Shown here: positions 1-8,296 of the stretch, piece after piece
Layout: every line of letters starts with the position of its first letter
Position numbering within the stretch: position 1 is the stretch's first letter
Assembly: GCA_964291305.2 (NCBI GenBank)
Contig: OZ219783.1
Location: 2,232,001-2,296,000, forward strand
DNA length: 64,000 nt
DNA from: VXNF01 sp964291305
Lineage (GTDB): Bacteria > Actinomycetota > Acidimicrobiia > Acidimicrobiales > CATQHL01
Direction of reading: 5' to 3'
Notes under the pieces: generated by a model
The model's database searches: none
Seen by the model: the letters and a program-made list of their open reading frames with translations, nothing else
What the model was told of the DNA's origin: nothing
Translations under genes and position numbers: made by a program

Positions 1-613
1 CAACGGGCGCGTCAGCCAGGATGGCACCCACGGCGCTGGCGTGAGCCAACAGCGCCCCCGTCTTTAGCGAGATCATCTCCCAGCAGGCGGCAACGCTGAC
101 TTTGGGGCGTCGGTGCAGGGTCATGTCTTGTGATTGGCCTGCAATCATGGCGGCGTTGGCCCGGGACAGGTCGGCAGCTGCCGCGGCTCGGGCAGGTGTC
201 GTCTCGCCCAGAAGCACATCGAACGCTAAAGCCATCACCGCGTCGCCGATGATGACAGCATTGTCGGTGCCGTAGACCTTCCAGACGGTGGGCCGGTGGC
301 GTCGCTCGGCGTCGCCATCCACGATGTCGTCGTGGATAAGGGAGTAGTTGTGAATCAACTCCACCGCCACCGCGCCCGGGATGGCCACCTCGGGGGCTGC
401 TCCTGCGGCCGCGGCCGACAACACGGCCAGGGTAGAGCGCACACCTTTGCCACCGGAGCCGCCCGGCAGCGGGTTGCCCTCAGCGTCGGTCCAACCAAAG
501 TGGTAGCGCACCGCAACGGCCAGCTCGTCCGGCAGGCTGTCCACTGCCTCGAAAAGCGATGGCCGAACTACCTCTGTGGCCCACTCCAGCGCTGCGGGGG
601 GATTTCGACTCAT
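1..613 (-). CDS. Polyprenyl diphosphate synthase, 3' end outside window
   Basis: Isoprenyl diphosphate synthase that would condense IPP with an allylic diphosphate to supply the substrate for the squalene genes upstream. The visible N-terminal two thirds carry the first Asp-rich motif, LIHDDIVDGD, followed by the RRHRPT segment typical of the family. The residue five positions before the motif is Tyr, which is compatible with a short-chain (C15-C20) product but does not decide it. The ATG at 613 overlaps the TGA of hpnE (ATGA), so the gene is translationally coupled to the hpn operon. The second Asp-rich motif lies beyond the window edge. Family is secure; product length is inferred. Confidence 0.9.
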   Translation of the reverse strand, partial: MSRNPPAALEWATEVVRPSLFEAVDSLPDELAVAVRYHFGWTDAEGNPLPGGSGGKGVRSTLAVLSAAAAGAAPEVAIPGAVAVELIHNYSLIHDDIVDGDAERRHRPTVWKVYGTDNAVIIGDAVMALAFDVLLGETTPARAAAAADLSRANAAMIAGQSQDMTLHRRPKVSVAACWEMISLKTGALLAHASAVGAILADAPV

Positions 614-1992
614 GCCGCTACCGCCGGCTGGGGCTTCGGCGAAGCTGCGCCAACGACATTGACGGCCAGCTGAGCCGCTTGTTGACCGCTGCGCACCGCT
701 CCTTCCATGGTGGCTGGCCAGCCAGTGTCACACCAAGCGCCGGCTAAGAAGACACCCCCTAGGGCGGTGCGGGCGCTGGCCCGCAGAGCATGGGACCCGG
801 GAATACCAGCGAAGGTGGCCGCCCGCTCGCGAGTCACCATAGATTCGGTGATGCGGGCATAGGCGGCGGGCGGAATCAGACGGGCCACCTCGGCTCCGAA
901 GTGCTCCACGAGATCTGCCGAACGGCGCCCGATGTAGCGCTCTGCCGCCGAAAGCGAGATCGTGAGACACTGGCGCCCGTCATTCAGACCCCCGGCGGCG
1001 GTGTGATCAAAAATGAACTCCACATCGCTGTCTACCCCCGCAGCCAACGGCAACTCTGTCACTGGGCGGTCATACACCAGGTGTACGTTCACAATCGGCG
1101 ACGTACCCAGCTGGTTTAGGCGCTCCTGGTTCGCCACGCTGCCTGGCGGCAGCAGCGCAGCGGCAGCATCGTGCGGCACTGCTAGCACGACCGCGTCGGC
1201 CTCCAGCGTCCCGCTGTCGAGTTCGACTACGGGACGCCCCGAGGGCCCGCCGCGCACCCCCCGTACCGCCGCGCTCGTGCGCACTTCGGCTCCAGCAGCC
1301 TCCAAAGCTCGACGAGCGGCATCGCCGTGCAAGACCGACAGCGGCACAGTCGCCCAGCCGATGTCAGCGGCGTCAGCACGACTCAGCAGCCCGGTTCGAA
1401 ACACCATGGCCGCCAGCTTCAGCGACGCCTCGGCCGCCGGGACGTTCACCGTCGGCAAAACGATTAGATCCCAAAAGGCGGCGATGGTGGCAGCGTCTTG
1501 GCCTCGGTCGGCCAGCCAGGCCCCAAAGGTCAACCTGTCGAGGGTGGCATCGTTAGGGTTCAGTCGGCGTAGCGCTAGCGCGGCACGCATAACAGCCAGC
1601 CGGCGTCGGCGGCTCAGATGCGGGTAGGTAGCCACGGCCGCTAGCAGGTGCAGCGGCGCGGGGCCTGCGGTACGTCTGATGGCCCCGGCCCGCCCACCTG
1701 GACGCAACACCGGAACCTCCAGCCGGCGCTGCATACACACATTCCCGCCAGATCCGATCCGCTCCAGAAATCCCCGGTAAGCCTCGCAGCAGCGCATGAA
1801 AACGTGCTGACCATTGTCAAAGGAGATGCCGCGGCGTTCGAAAGACCAGGTGGCCCCGCCCAGGCGCGGCCGCCGCTCTAGCAGCGTGACCGACGCTGCG
1901 CCGTCGACCGCCCAGACGGCAGCAGCCAGGCCGGCGAGGCCCCCGCCGACCACCACGATCCGGGCGCCGGCGATGCCAGGCCGCTCTATCAC
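610..1992 (-). CDS. hpnE: Hydroxysqualene dehydroxylase HpnE
   Basis: FAD-dependent amine-oxidase-fold enzyme of 460 residues that reduces hydroxysqualene to squalene, the last step of the HpnCDE route. An N-terminal dinucleotide-binding motif, VVVGGGLAGLAAA, is followed by the LERRPRLGGATWSF segment and by FDNGQHVFMRCC, all typical of squalene-associated desaturase-like proteins. The C-terminus has LAGAWCDTGWPATMEGAV, the second FAD-contact motif. The start is taken as the GTG at 1992, which overlaps the TGA of hpnD; longer forms would read through hpnD in another frame. It is the third gene of a hpnC-hpnD-hpnE-synthase operon. Squalene here probably feeds hopanoid synthesis, but no cyclase is visible in the window. 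Confidence 0.93.
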   Translation of the reverse strand: MIERPGIAGARIVVVGGGLAGLAAAVWAVDGAASVTLLERRPRLGGATWSFERRGISFDNGQHVFMRCCEAYRGFLERIGSGGNVCMQRRLEVPVLRPGGRAGAIRRTAGPAPLHLLAAVATYPHLSRRRRLAVMRAALALRRLNPNDATLDRLTFGAWLADRGQDAATIAAFWDLIVLPTVNVPAAEASLKLAAMVFRTGLLSRADAADIGWATVPLSVLHGDAARRALEAAGAEVRTSAAVRGVRGGPSGRPVVELDSGTLEADAVVLAVPHDAAAALLPPGSVANQERLNQLGTSPIVNVHLVYDRPVTELPLAAGVDSDVEFIFDHTAAGGLNDGRQCLTISLSAAERYIGRRSADLVEHFGAEVARLIPPAAYARITESMVTRERAATFAGIPGSHALRASARTALGGVFLAGAWCDTGWPATMEGAVRSGQQAAQLAVNVVGAASPKPQPAVAA

Positions 1993-2879
1993 GGCCGCAG
2001 CCCCGCGCCGCTGCGCAGCGCCACTAGGGCCTTCTGAGGCCCGGGGAGGCGGACGCGCATGCTGAGCAGCCTCTCGGGATGCGCCAGGATGCGCTGAAGT
2101 AGCCGGCGGTAGATGCCCGCCATGGCCGCGGTGCAAGCCCGGCTGCGATGGTCTAAGTGATCTAGCAGTAAAAGTCCCCGCTCGAACCAGGTCAAAGCCT
2201 GCTCGCCGACATGGCGCACCAGAGCGGCGGTCCCCTCGGTCGGAGCCCACTCTCCGGGCCGGACACCGAAGCGGGCCCGGTCCTCCTCGGGCAGGTAGAT
2301 GCGCCCCATTCCGTGGTCCTCGATAATGTCGCGCAACATGTTGGTGAGCTGCAGCGCCACGCCCAGTTCGTCGGCCAGGCGAACCGGTTCGCCATCTACG
2401 ACAACACCCGGGGTAGCCGCTCGGGCACCCTTAGTGCCGAATACCCCCAGGGATAACCGACCCACCGATCCGGCCACCAGGCGGCAGTAGCGCACCGTGT
2501 CCTCCATGGTCTCATAGCGGGCGCCGATCACGTCCTGTCGGCAACCCTCGACGATCTCGTGCAGCACGCCCAGCGGGATCGGATAGCGATCGGCGGCGTC
2601 GGCGAGAGCTACGAACACGGCATCTGTCGGGTGGGCCAGCTCGCCGGCCTCTAAGGCACTAATGGAGGCGTCCAACTCTCCGAGCGATGCCAGCTTGCGG
2701 TGGGCCGGCCAGTCGCCGTCACCCACATCGTCGATCCGTCGGGCCATGGCGTAAAGGGCCGCCATCGACCGGCGCTTGGGCGCCGGCAGCAGGCGAATGC
2801 CGTAAGCGAAGTTGCGCGCCTGCGACCAAGTGATCTCCTCGCAGCGGCGATACGCCTGCTCGGCGGTGAGTGCCGTCAC
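1989..2879 (-). CDS. hpnD: Presqualene diphosphate synthase HpnD
   Basis: Trans-isoprenyl diphosphate synthase of 296 residues that joins two farnesyl diphosphates into presqualene diphosphate. Both Asp-rich motifs are present: RRIDDVGDGD near residue 55 and RDIIEDHGMGRIYLPEED in the second half, with the AYRRCEEITWSQARNFAYG opening typical of the family. The GTG at 2879 is chosen because it starts the conserved N-terminus, 14 nt after the hpnC stop; upstream extensions overlap hpnC. The final codons overlap hpnE by 4 nt. Assignment as HpnD rather than phytoene synthase rests on the hpnC and hpnE neighbours. Confidence 0.92.
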   Translation of the reverse strand: MTALTAEQAYRRCEEITWSQARNFAYGIRLLPAPKRRSMAALYAMARRIDDVGDGDWPAHRKLASLGELDASISALEAGELAHPTDAVFVALADAADRYPIPLGVLHEIVEGCRQDVIGARYETMEDTVRYCRLVAGSVGRLSLGVFGTKGARAATPGVVVDGEPVRLADELGVALQLTNMLRDIIEDHGMGRIYLPEEDRARFGVRPGEWAPTEGTAALVRHVGEQALTWFERGLLLLDHLDHRSRACTAAMAGIYRRLLQRILAHPERLLSMRVRLPGPQKALVALRSGAGLRP

Positions 2880-2893
2880 GGAAGGCCCTGGCG

Positions 2894-3805
2894 TCACGCA
2901 GATTGGAAGTACAACGGCAAGAAGCAGCGCAGCAGGCCTCCAGCACCGGCGGTCCGCTTGGCGCTCAGAACCTCGCATTCCGCCTGCTGAATGGCGTCCA
3001 GACCGGCCAGGCCGCCCGCTACAAAGCCAGCAATGGCTAGGCGCGCGAAGCCCCCAAGCGAAGCCACCAACGTCCTGCCGGGAGCTAACAGTTCCCGCGC
3101 CCGGCCACACTCGAATGCCACCAACTCGCGCAGTGGGCCTCCAGCCACTGGAGCTAACAGGTCGGCAGGCGTGCAGTCGAAACGCTCCATGTCTTCTATT
3201 GGCAGATAGAAACGCCCGGCTGCGGCATCCTCGCCCAAATCCTGCAGATGCTCCAGCACTTGCAGGCCGCTGCACACGGAATCGGAAGCAGCCCGACGCG
3301 GCGCAGTCGACACCTCGAAAATAGCTAACACCAAGCGCCCGACCGGGGTGGCCGACAGCTCGCAATACTTCATTAGCTCGTCCCAGTCGGCGTAACTGTG
3401 CTTGGTCTGGTCTAAGCGGTTGGCTGCCAGCAGCTGGTCAAAAGGTGAGCGTGGGATGTCGAAGTCGTTGACTGTTACCGCTAGGCGTTTAAACACCGGG
3501 TGGCGTGGCGTGCCCTTGTAGAGGCTATCGATCTGCTGATCCAGCCAGTCCAGCGCAACTGAGCGGTCACCGGGATACTCATCGCCCAGGTTGTCAACCA
3601 GCCGGGCGTAGCCATAGACCGCTTTGAGGTGATTACGCAGCCGACGCGGCAGAACCGCCAGCGCCACGGGGAAGTTCTCGCCCGAGGCTCGTGCCATGAC
3701 GGCATCGATGTCGGCGAACCGCTCGATGGCCTCGATGGCCTCATCTGAGATTGGCCTCGGGCGCTTAGCCGGCCCGACGCCGTTAGAACTCAGTTCGCCG
3801 GCCAC
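2894..3805 (-). CDS. hpnC: Hydroxysqualene synthase HpnC
   Basis: Squalene/phytoene synthase family protein of 303 residues that converts presqualene diphosphate to hydroxysqualene. It has the GENFPVALAVLPRRLR opening characteristic of HpnC, a first Asp-rich motif changed to VDNLGDEYPGD, and a second one, LQDLGEDAAAGRFYLP. The GTG start at 3805 has a GGAG Shine-Dalgarno sequence about 6 nt upstream. It is first in the hpnCDE-polyprenyl synthase operon and is divergent from the MATE gene across about 114 bp that should hold both promoters. Confidence 0.92.
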   Translation of the reverse strand: MAGELSSNGVGPAKRPRPISDEAIEAIERFADIDAVMARASGENFPVALAVLPRRLRNHLKAVYGYARLVDNLGDEYPGDRSVALDWLDQQIDSLYKGTPRHPVFKRLAVTVNDFDIPRSPFDQLLAANRLDQTKHSYADWDELMKYCELSATPVGRLVLAIFEVSTAPRRAASDSVCSGLQVLEHLQDLGEDAAAGRFYLPIEDMERFDCTPADLLAPVAGGPLRELVAFECGRARELLAPGRTLVASLGGFARLAIAGFVAGGLAGLDAIQQAECEVLSAKRTAGAGGLLRCFLPLYFQSA

Positions 3806-3919
3806 GGCTGCTCCAGCTGAACGGGTCGCACCGTTAGGAGCTCCTCTCTACTATTCCGCGCAGCCTAAAGCTACAAAATTACTGATATGTAGCAAGAACC
3901 CTTGGCCCGGAGGTAGCCC

Positions 3920-5260
3920 TTGAGCGCATCCCCGCCCGCCGATGCGGCCGACGCCCGTCGTGGTTGGGACCGCAAGATCCTCGTCTTGGCGATCCCCGCC
4001 TTCGGGGCGCTGGTGTCAGAGCCGTTGTACCTGCTGGTGGACACAGCAGTAGTCGGACACTTAGGCACACCACAACTCGGGGGCCTGGCGCTGGCCGGGC
4101 AGCTGCTATGGAGTGTCTACGCCTTTTTCATCTTCCTGGCCTACGGCACCACTGCTGCGGTAGCGCGCCTAGTGGGGGCCGGCCAGGAAGCCGACGCCGC
4201 CCGTTGGGGGCTGCAGGCTTTGCTGTTGGCGCTGGTGGTTGGGGTGGCTGCCGGTGGAGCGCTATACGGCCTGGCGGACCCGCTGCTGGTGCTGCTGGGC
4301 GGCGAAGGGGAAGTGCTGGCACAAGCCCGCATCTACCTGCACATAAGCCTGGCCGGGATGCCGGCCATGATGATCACCCTGGCTGGCGTGGGCTTTCTGC
4401 GGGGCACTCTGGACATGGCCCGCCCACTCAAGGTGGCCGTGTTTACCGCGGCGGGCAACCTGATTTTGGAGCTGTTCCTGATCTACGGGTTGGGGTTCGG
4501 CATCGGCGCCTCAGCCACCTCGACGGTGATAGCCCAATGGGCTGGCGCGGTGATGTACGTCTACTGGGTGCTGCGGGCCGCCCGCCCGCATGTAAACAGT
4601 TTGCGGCCCGATCCTGCGGTGTTGAGTCGGCTGCTGAGCGCTGGCGGCGCTCTGGCCACCCGCACCGGCGCCCTCCAAGGTGCTTTCGTGGTAGCCACTG
4701 CGGTTGCCGCCCGCACCGGCCTTGCCGACCTGGGGGCACACCAGATTGTCGACCAACTTTTCGACTTCACGGCGATAGCGCTGGACGCCCTGGCCATCGC
4801 CGCCCAAGGCTTGATCGGCACGCTGCTAGGCGCCGGCGACGCCGCTGGAGCCCGCAGCGTGGGGCGCCGCGTCAACTGGTGGGGGCTGGTGTTTGGGCTG
4901 CTGACAGCGGCTCTGGCGGTGGGGTTGCATCCCGTGCTGCCGCGGCTGTTCAGCAACGACGCTGCGGTGGTGTCTTTAGCGGGGTTCCTGATGCTGCACC
5001 TAGCGCTGATGCTGCCGATCAACGGCTTGGTCTTCGCCCTCGACGGGGTGTTGATCGGCGCCGGAGATCTGCGCTACCTGGCCGCCGCCATGGTGGCTGC
5101 CACTGGGGTCTTCGTGCCCCTAGCGGTGGGCGTGCGCCTCGCCGATGCTGGCATCGGCTGGCTTTGGGGAGCACTGGTGGTCTTCATGGTGGCCCGGCTA
5201 GCGGGCGTGGGGTTGCGCTTTATAGACGGACGCTGGGTACGCCTCGGGGGTTCTTCATAA
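3920..5260 (+). CDS. MATE family efflux transporter (DinF-type)
   Basis: Integral membrane transporter of 446 residues with about 12 hydrophobic segments in two homologous halves. The N-terminal ILVLAIPAFGALVSEPLYLL followed by VDTAVVGHLGT is the hallmark of the DinF branch of the MATE superfamily, and the second half repeats the pattern at AHQIVDQLFDFTAIALDALA. These proteins export cationic drugs or metabolites in exchange for Na+ or H+; the substrate here cannot be read from sequence. The TTG start at 3920 is supported by a GGAGG at 3909-3913. The gene ends 4 nt before the first possible start of the following small gene. Confidence 0.9.
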   Translation: MSASPPADAADARRGWDRKILVLAIPAFGALVSEPLYLLVDTAVVGHLGTPQLGGLALAGQLLWSVYAFFIFLAYGTTAAVARLVGAGQEADAARWGLQALLLALVVGVAAGGALYGLADPLLVLLGGEGEVLAQARIYLHISLAGMPAMMITLAGVGFLRGTLDMARPLKVAVFTAAGNLILELFLIYGLGFGIGASATSTVIAQWAGAVMYVYWVLRAARPHVNSLRPDPAVLSRLLSAGGALATRTGALQGAFVVATAVAARTGLADLGAHQIVDQLFDFTAIALDALAIAAQGLIGTLLGAGDAAGARSVGRRVNWWGLVFGLLTAALAVGLHPVLPRLFSNDAAVVSLAGFLMLHLALMLPINGLVFALDGVLIGAGDLRYLAAAMVAATGVFVPLAVGVRLADAGIGWLWGALVVFMVARLAGVGLRFIDGRWVRLGGSS

Positions 5261-5342
5261 ACCCGTGAGGTTTGAAGTCGAGGTGATCATCGTTTCTACG
5301 GTCACATCCTTGCTTCGGCTGGGTTTGGGTAGCGTGAGTGGC

Positions 5343-5801
5343 ATGAGCAGACCGCAAACCGAGACAGCTGGGGCGTTGCCTCCGCCGGCTCCTGCTCAGC
5401 GCCCCACAATTCAGAAGACGAATAGGCCGCGCTTGTCTACGGTGGCCGGCGTGTTGGCAGCCTTAGCTGAGGACAAAGGCCCGCGTCGCGATCGGATAAT
5501 TCTGCAGTTCATCAAGTGTTGGAACAGGTGGCCGCAGCACCGCGAGGAGATGCTTGTCACCTCCGTCCCGCTGCACGGCGACCCGTTTGACGTAGCCGCC
5601 ACTTGTGTGGTCGTGCACGCGTTGTGCGAACGCGACGGATTTGATATTCCGCCGTGGGTGGAGGGCACGGGGATTTCCCCGCCTAAAACAATTTCCGGCA
5701 GAGACATCAAGGACGAGTTCACGCGGTACGTCGTTTCTCGATCCCCTGAGGTCTGCGAGACGTACGGCGTGTTCTTTGAAATCGAGACGTTAGACCGGTG
5801 A
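5343..5801 (+). CDS. Small protein, possible AbiEi-like partner of the nucleotidyltransferase
   Basis: Protein of 152 residues if started at the ATG at 5343; a GTG at 5265 would add 26 residues. I do not recognise a definite family. The N-terminal third is low-complexity and Pro-rich; the rest is compact and charged, with a short helical segment around LSTVAGVLAALAEDKGPRRD. Its GTGA overlap with the following nucleotidyltransferase gene and its small size fit the antitoxin or partner slot of an AbiE-type or DUF6036-type pair. That role is an inference from position only. Confidence 0.5.
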   Translation: MSRPQTETAGALPPPAPAQRPTIQKTNRPRLSTVAGVLAALAEDKGPRRDRIILQFIKCWNRWPQHREEMLVTSVPLHGDPFDVAATCVVVHALCERDGFDIPPWVEGTGISPPKTISGRDIKDEFTRYVVSRSPEVCETYGVFFEIETLDR

Positions 5802-6364
5802 GCGACCCTCTAGAAGCCGCGGCTTTTAAAGAGGGGACGATTTTCGCCCCAGACTTTTTTGTTCTGTACTCTGCGTTGGACGCGGAACTGGCAAGGGGCC
5901 CTATTGTTGAGATAGTGATCGTCGGCGGAGCGGCTGTTATACCGCAGTGGAGGCATCGTGGCACCGACGATGTTGATGTCATCTCAAAGTCCCTGACGCC
6001 GGAAGTGCGAGAAGCTATTGCGCAGGTTGGGCGAAAGCACGGGGTTGAGGAAAACTGGCTTAACGACGCCGCTAGAATATCTGTACCGAAATTGGATCCT
6101 GATCTGACAATTCTTTACCAAGGCAACCGTCTTTGGGTCTACGCGCCAGACAACGAGTACCTATTAGCGACCAAACTATTTGCAGCAAGAGAGACCGACG
6201 TCGAAGATGCGTGCCTTCTCGCCCAGAACACCGGGATAACTGACCTCGGAGACATGCTATATCTGCTCCAGCGTGCGTGGCCCAGCCATCTCTTAGAACC
6301 CAAGCACAGGTACTTCGCTCAATCTATCACTAAAGAACTGGCAGAAACGTCGCCCAGTACTTAG
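5798..6364 (+). CDS. Nucleotidyltransferase-fold protein, AbiEii/DUF6036-like
   Basis: Protein of 188 residues with the pattern IVGGAAVIPQWRHRGTDDVD near residues 45-65, where a Gly-Gly is followed by R-x-T-x-D-x-D. This is the active-site signature of minimal nucleotidyltransferases of the AbiEii/DUF6036 type. A later LATKLFAARETDVEDA segment matches the conserved K-L-x-A-x-R-x-x-D-x-x-D feature of the same group. Such proteins act as toxins or phage-abortive factors that modify RNA or protein. The GTG start overlaps the upstream stop by 4 nt, so the two genes form one unit. Fold is well supported; biological role is inferred. Confidence 0.72.
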   Translation: MSDPLEAAAFKEGTIFAPDFFVLYSALDAELARGPIVEIVIVGGAAVIPQWRHRGTDDVDVISKSLTPEVREAIAQVGRKHGVEENWLNDAARISVPKLDPDLTILYQGNRLWVYAPDNEYLLATKLFAARETDVEDACLLAQNTGITDLGDMLYLLQRAWPSHLLEPKHRYFAQSITKELAETSPST

Positions 6365-6381
6365 AGGTCGGTGACCGGCTT

Positions 6382-8223
6382 CTAATCCAACGTCGCGTCA
6401 AACATATCTATCGGTAGGTCATCTAGTTGGGGCTCGCTTTGGAGTCGTTCTAATTCCGCCAGTACCAGCTCCAACTCTCTCTGATGTCCCGAGCGGCGGG
6501 CTACGGCTATACGACGCTGGTAACACTGGTCACAGTTCGGTGTGAACACCAGCCCTCGAAGCGCAGCCCAGCGTGCCACCTCCACTCGATCCAACTCCAG
6601 AGCCAAATCGGCCAGCCTGTGAGCCGTGCTGTCCACTAGGAACTCCACATGGCCGCGCCACGAGGCGTCAACCCAGGAGAACGTTCCGCCTGTCCCACCA
6701 CTGAACGGCGCGCCCCGCACCAGCCAGAGCGCCGCTCGCAGACACTCCAGGGCCTGCTGCGGTGGCACCCGCTCGGCGAGGCTTAGCCAAGCGGCGAACC
6801 GCTCTAGGTCGGTAGTCACCTCCGGTGAGATCCGGTAAACGCCCTCGGTGCCCACGTAGGGAAGGTAGGGGTCACCCTCAGTGTCATAGCCCAAACAGAG
6901 GCGTGCCCGTGACACCACGTTGGCAAACGCTTTCGAAGTTGGAGGCGACTCACTGCGACGCCAGAGCCAGTAGCGGAGCGTGTCAGCAGTCGCTCCATCC
7001 CGATGTAGAGCCAAGTAACACACCAGGTCAAGCGCCCGTTGCGAAGTGAACGGCGCCGCAGCGCCAACCGCCTGCACCACGCCTAGTACTTGCAACTCCA
7101 CCGGCCCAGGGGAGGCTCCCTCAACGGCCTGAGGGAGTTGAGCGTCGGGGGCCTCGTCCGCCCAGCCGAAGCCCACGATGCCCGGACAGGGAGCCAACAC
7201 GGTCGGGGCGTCGAGCAACGGATGGTCGAGCAACGGTGCATCGAGCAAACTCGTAGGCCGGCCGTTTATTTGACTCTCGACTGCGAGCCCTGCCGTCGAG
7301 CCGCCTTTCGGATCGTGGACTGTCAAGCTGTCTGTCATCTCCGCGGTCTCTTCCAACAGGACCAACCTTGACAGCCGCTGGCGTTGCAGCTGCCTCGAAG
7401 CTGGCAGCCTCGGAGGATCCTCCAGTTGCAAATCGACTCCTACGGGCTCCCAGCGGAGCCGCCGGGCAGAGACCCACAACTTCCAACCCGCTTCCGCTGG
7501 CTGCGAACCAGACCTCGGGCCCAGAAGGCGGCCGGGCCAAGCCGCTACCAGCGCTAGTCCGGGACCGGCCAGCCTTCTCAGATGTGCCAGAGTTCGGGGA
7601 TCATGGCCGTGGGGATCGATAATCACCAACGGGCGCGGCAGTCCAGACAAGCCGTGCCGACGCTGCTCGGGTAACGGACCTTGCTTAGCTGTCACCAGAT
7701 CGAGCCGCTTACGCTGTTGCTTAGCTTCGCTCAAGACACCACCGAGAGACCGCACGATTCGGACATCAGCCAGAGCATCAAGTTCCCAGGCACAACCCAC
7801 GCAGACGACTCTCGGGCAACCTAAGTGCCAGTTAGAAGCAAGCTCACCAGCAAGAGACTCGGAAAAGGCCACGATGTTCGAACGCTCCCCGATGAGTTCG
7901 ACAGCGGCCAACTCCTCCAGATTGACCATCACTTTCGAGCCTCCTGAAGCAACTCGACCGATAGACACCATTAGCGGCCAAGGCACACTCAGGTCACGCT
8001 GGCCTTTAGGAGATCCATTTACCGTCGCAATGTCGGCCGCGTCGATAATCCAGCTGAGGCCGTCGTCGATGACCGTGAAGCCATCGGCTGGTTCGGTTCG
8101 GGCCTTGCTCAGAAGCAAGCCGATTTGCTTCGCTGAGACGGTGACGGCAATGACGCTGGGAAGTGGTCGCCCATACAAGCGGCTAGGCAAACCGGCCATC
8201 AGTTCAGCCAGCATGCAATTCAA
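6382..8223 (-). CDS. BTAD-domain transcriptional regulator of the Tad locus
   Basis: Protein of 613 residues. The C-terminal 230 residues form a winged-helix region (QRALDLVCYLALHRDGAT) followed by a bacterial transcriptional activator domain of TPR-like helices, as in SARP regulators. The N-terminal 350 residues have no clear motif and include a repetitive Leu-Asp-Ala-Pro segment (LLDAPLLDHPLLDAPTVL). In many actinobacteria one large protein carries LysM and BTAD domains next to Tad genes. Here the LysM part is the separate gene just upstream, 73 nt away on the same strand, so the two appear to be a split version. Regulation of the pilus genes is an inference. Confidence 0.75.
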   Translation of the reverse strand: MNCMLAELMAGLPSRLYGRPLPSVIAVTVSAKQIGLLLSKARTEPADGFTVIDDGLSWIIDAADIATVNGSPKGQRDLSVPWPLMVSIGRVASGGSKVMVNLEELAAVELIGERSNIVAFSESLAGELASNWHLGCPRVVCVGCAWELDALADVRIVRSLGGVLSEAKQQRKRLDLVTAKQGPLPEQRRHGLSGLPRPLVIIDPHGHDPRTLAHLRRLAGPGLALVAAWPGRLLGPRSGSQPAEAGWKLWVSARRLRWEPVGVDLQLEDPPRLPASRQLQRQRLSRLVLLEETAEMTDSLTVHDPKGGSTAGLAVESQINGRPTSLLDAPLLDHPLLDAPTVLAPCPGIVGFGWADEAPDAQLPQAVEGASPGPVELQVLGVVQAVGAAAPFTSQRALDLVCYLALHRDGATADTLRYWLWRRSESPPTSKAFANVVSRARLCLGYDTEGDPYLPYVGTEGVYRISPEVTTDLERFAAWLSLAERVPPQQALECLRAALWLVRGAPFSGGTGGTFSWVDASWRGHVEFLVDSTAHRLADLALELDRVEVARWAALRGLVFTPNCDQCYQRRIAVARRSGHQRELELVLAELERLQSEPQLDDLPIDMFDATLD

Positions 8224-8296
8224 TCAGCACGCAGTTCAACCAGAACTTCAGGTATCGCCGTGGTTGCCGCTTTATTGAAGCCCTGAAGAAGTGGCT

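Noticed and set aside
3964..5268. 434-residue open frame within the MATE gene, same strand
   Set aside because: Arg/Pro/Gly-rich composition typical of a shadow frame in GC-rich DNA; the MATE frame has clear family motifs.
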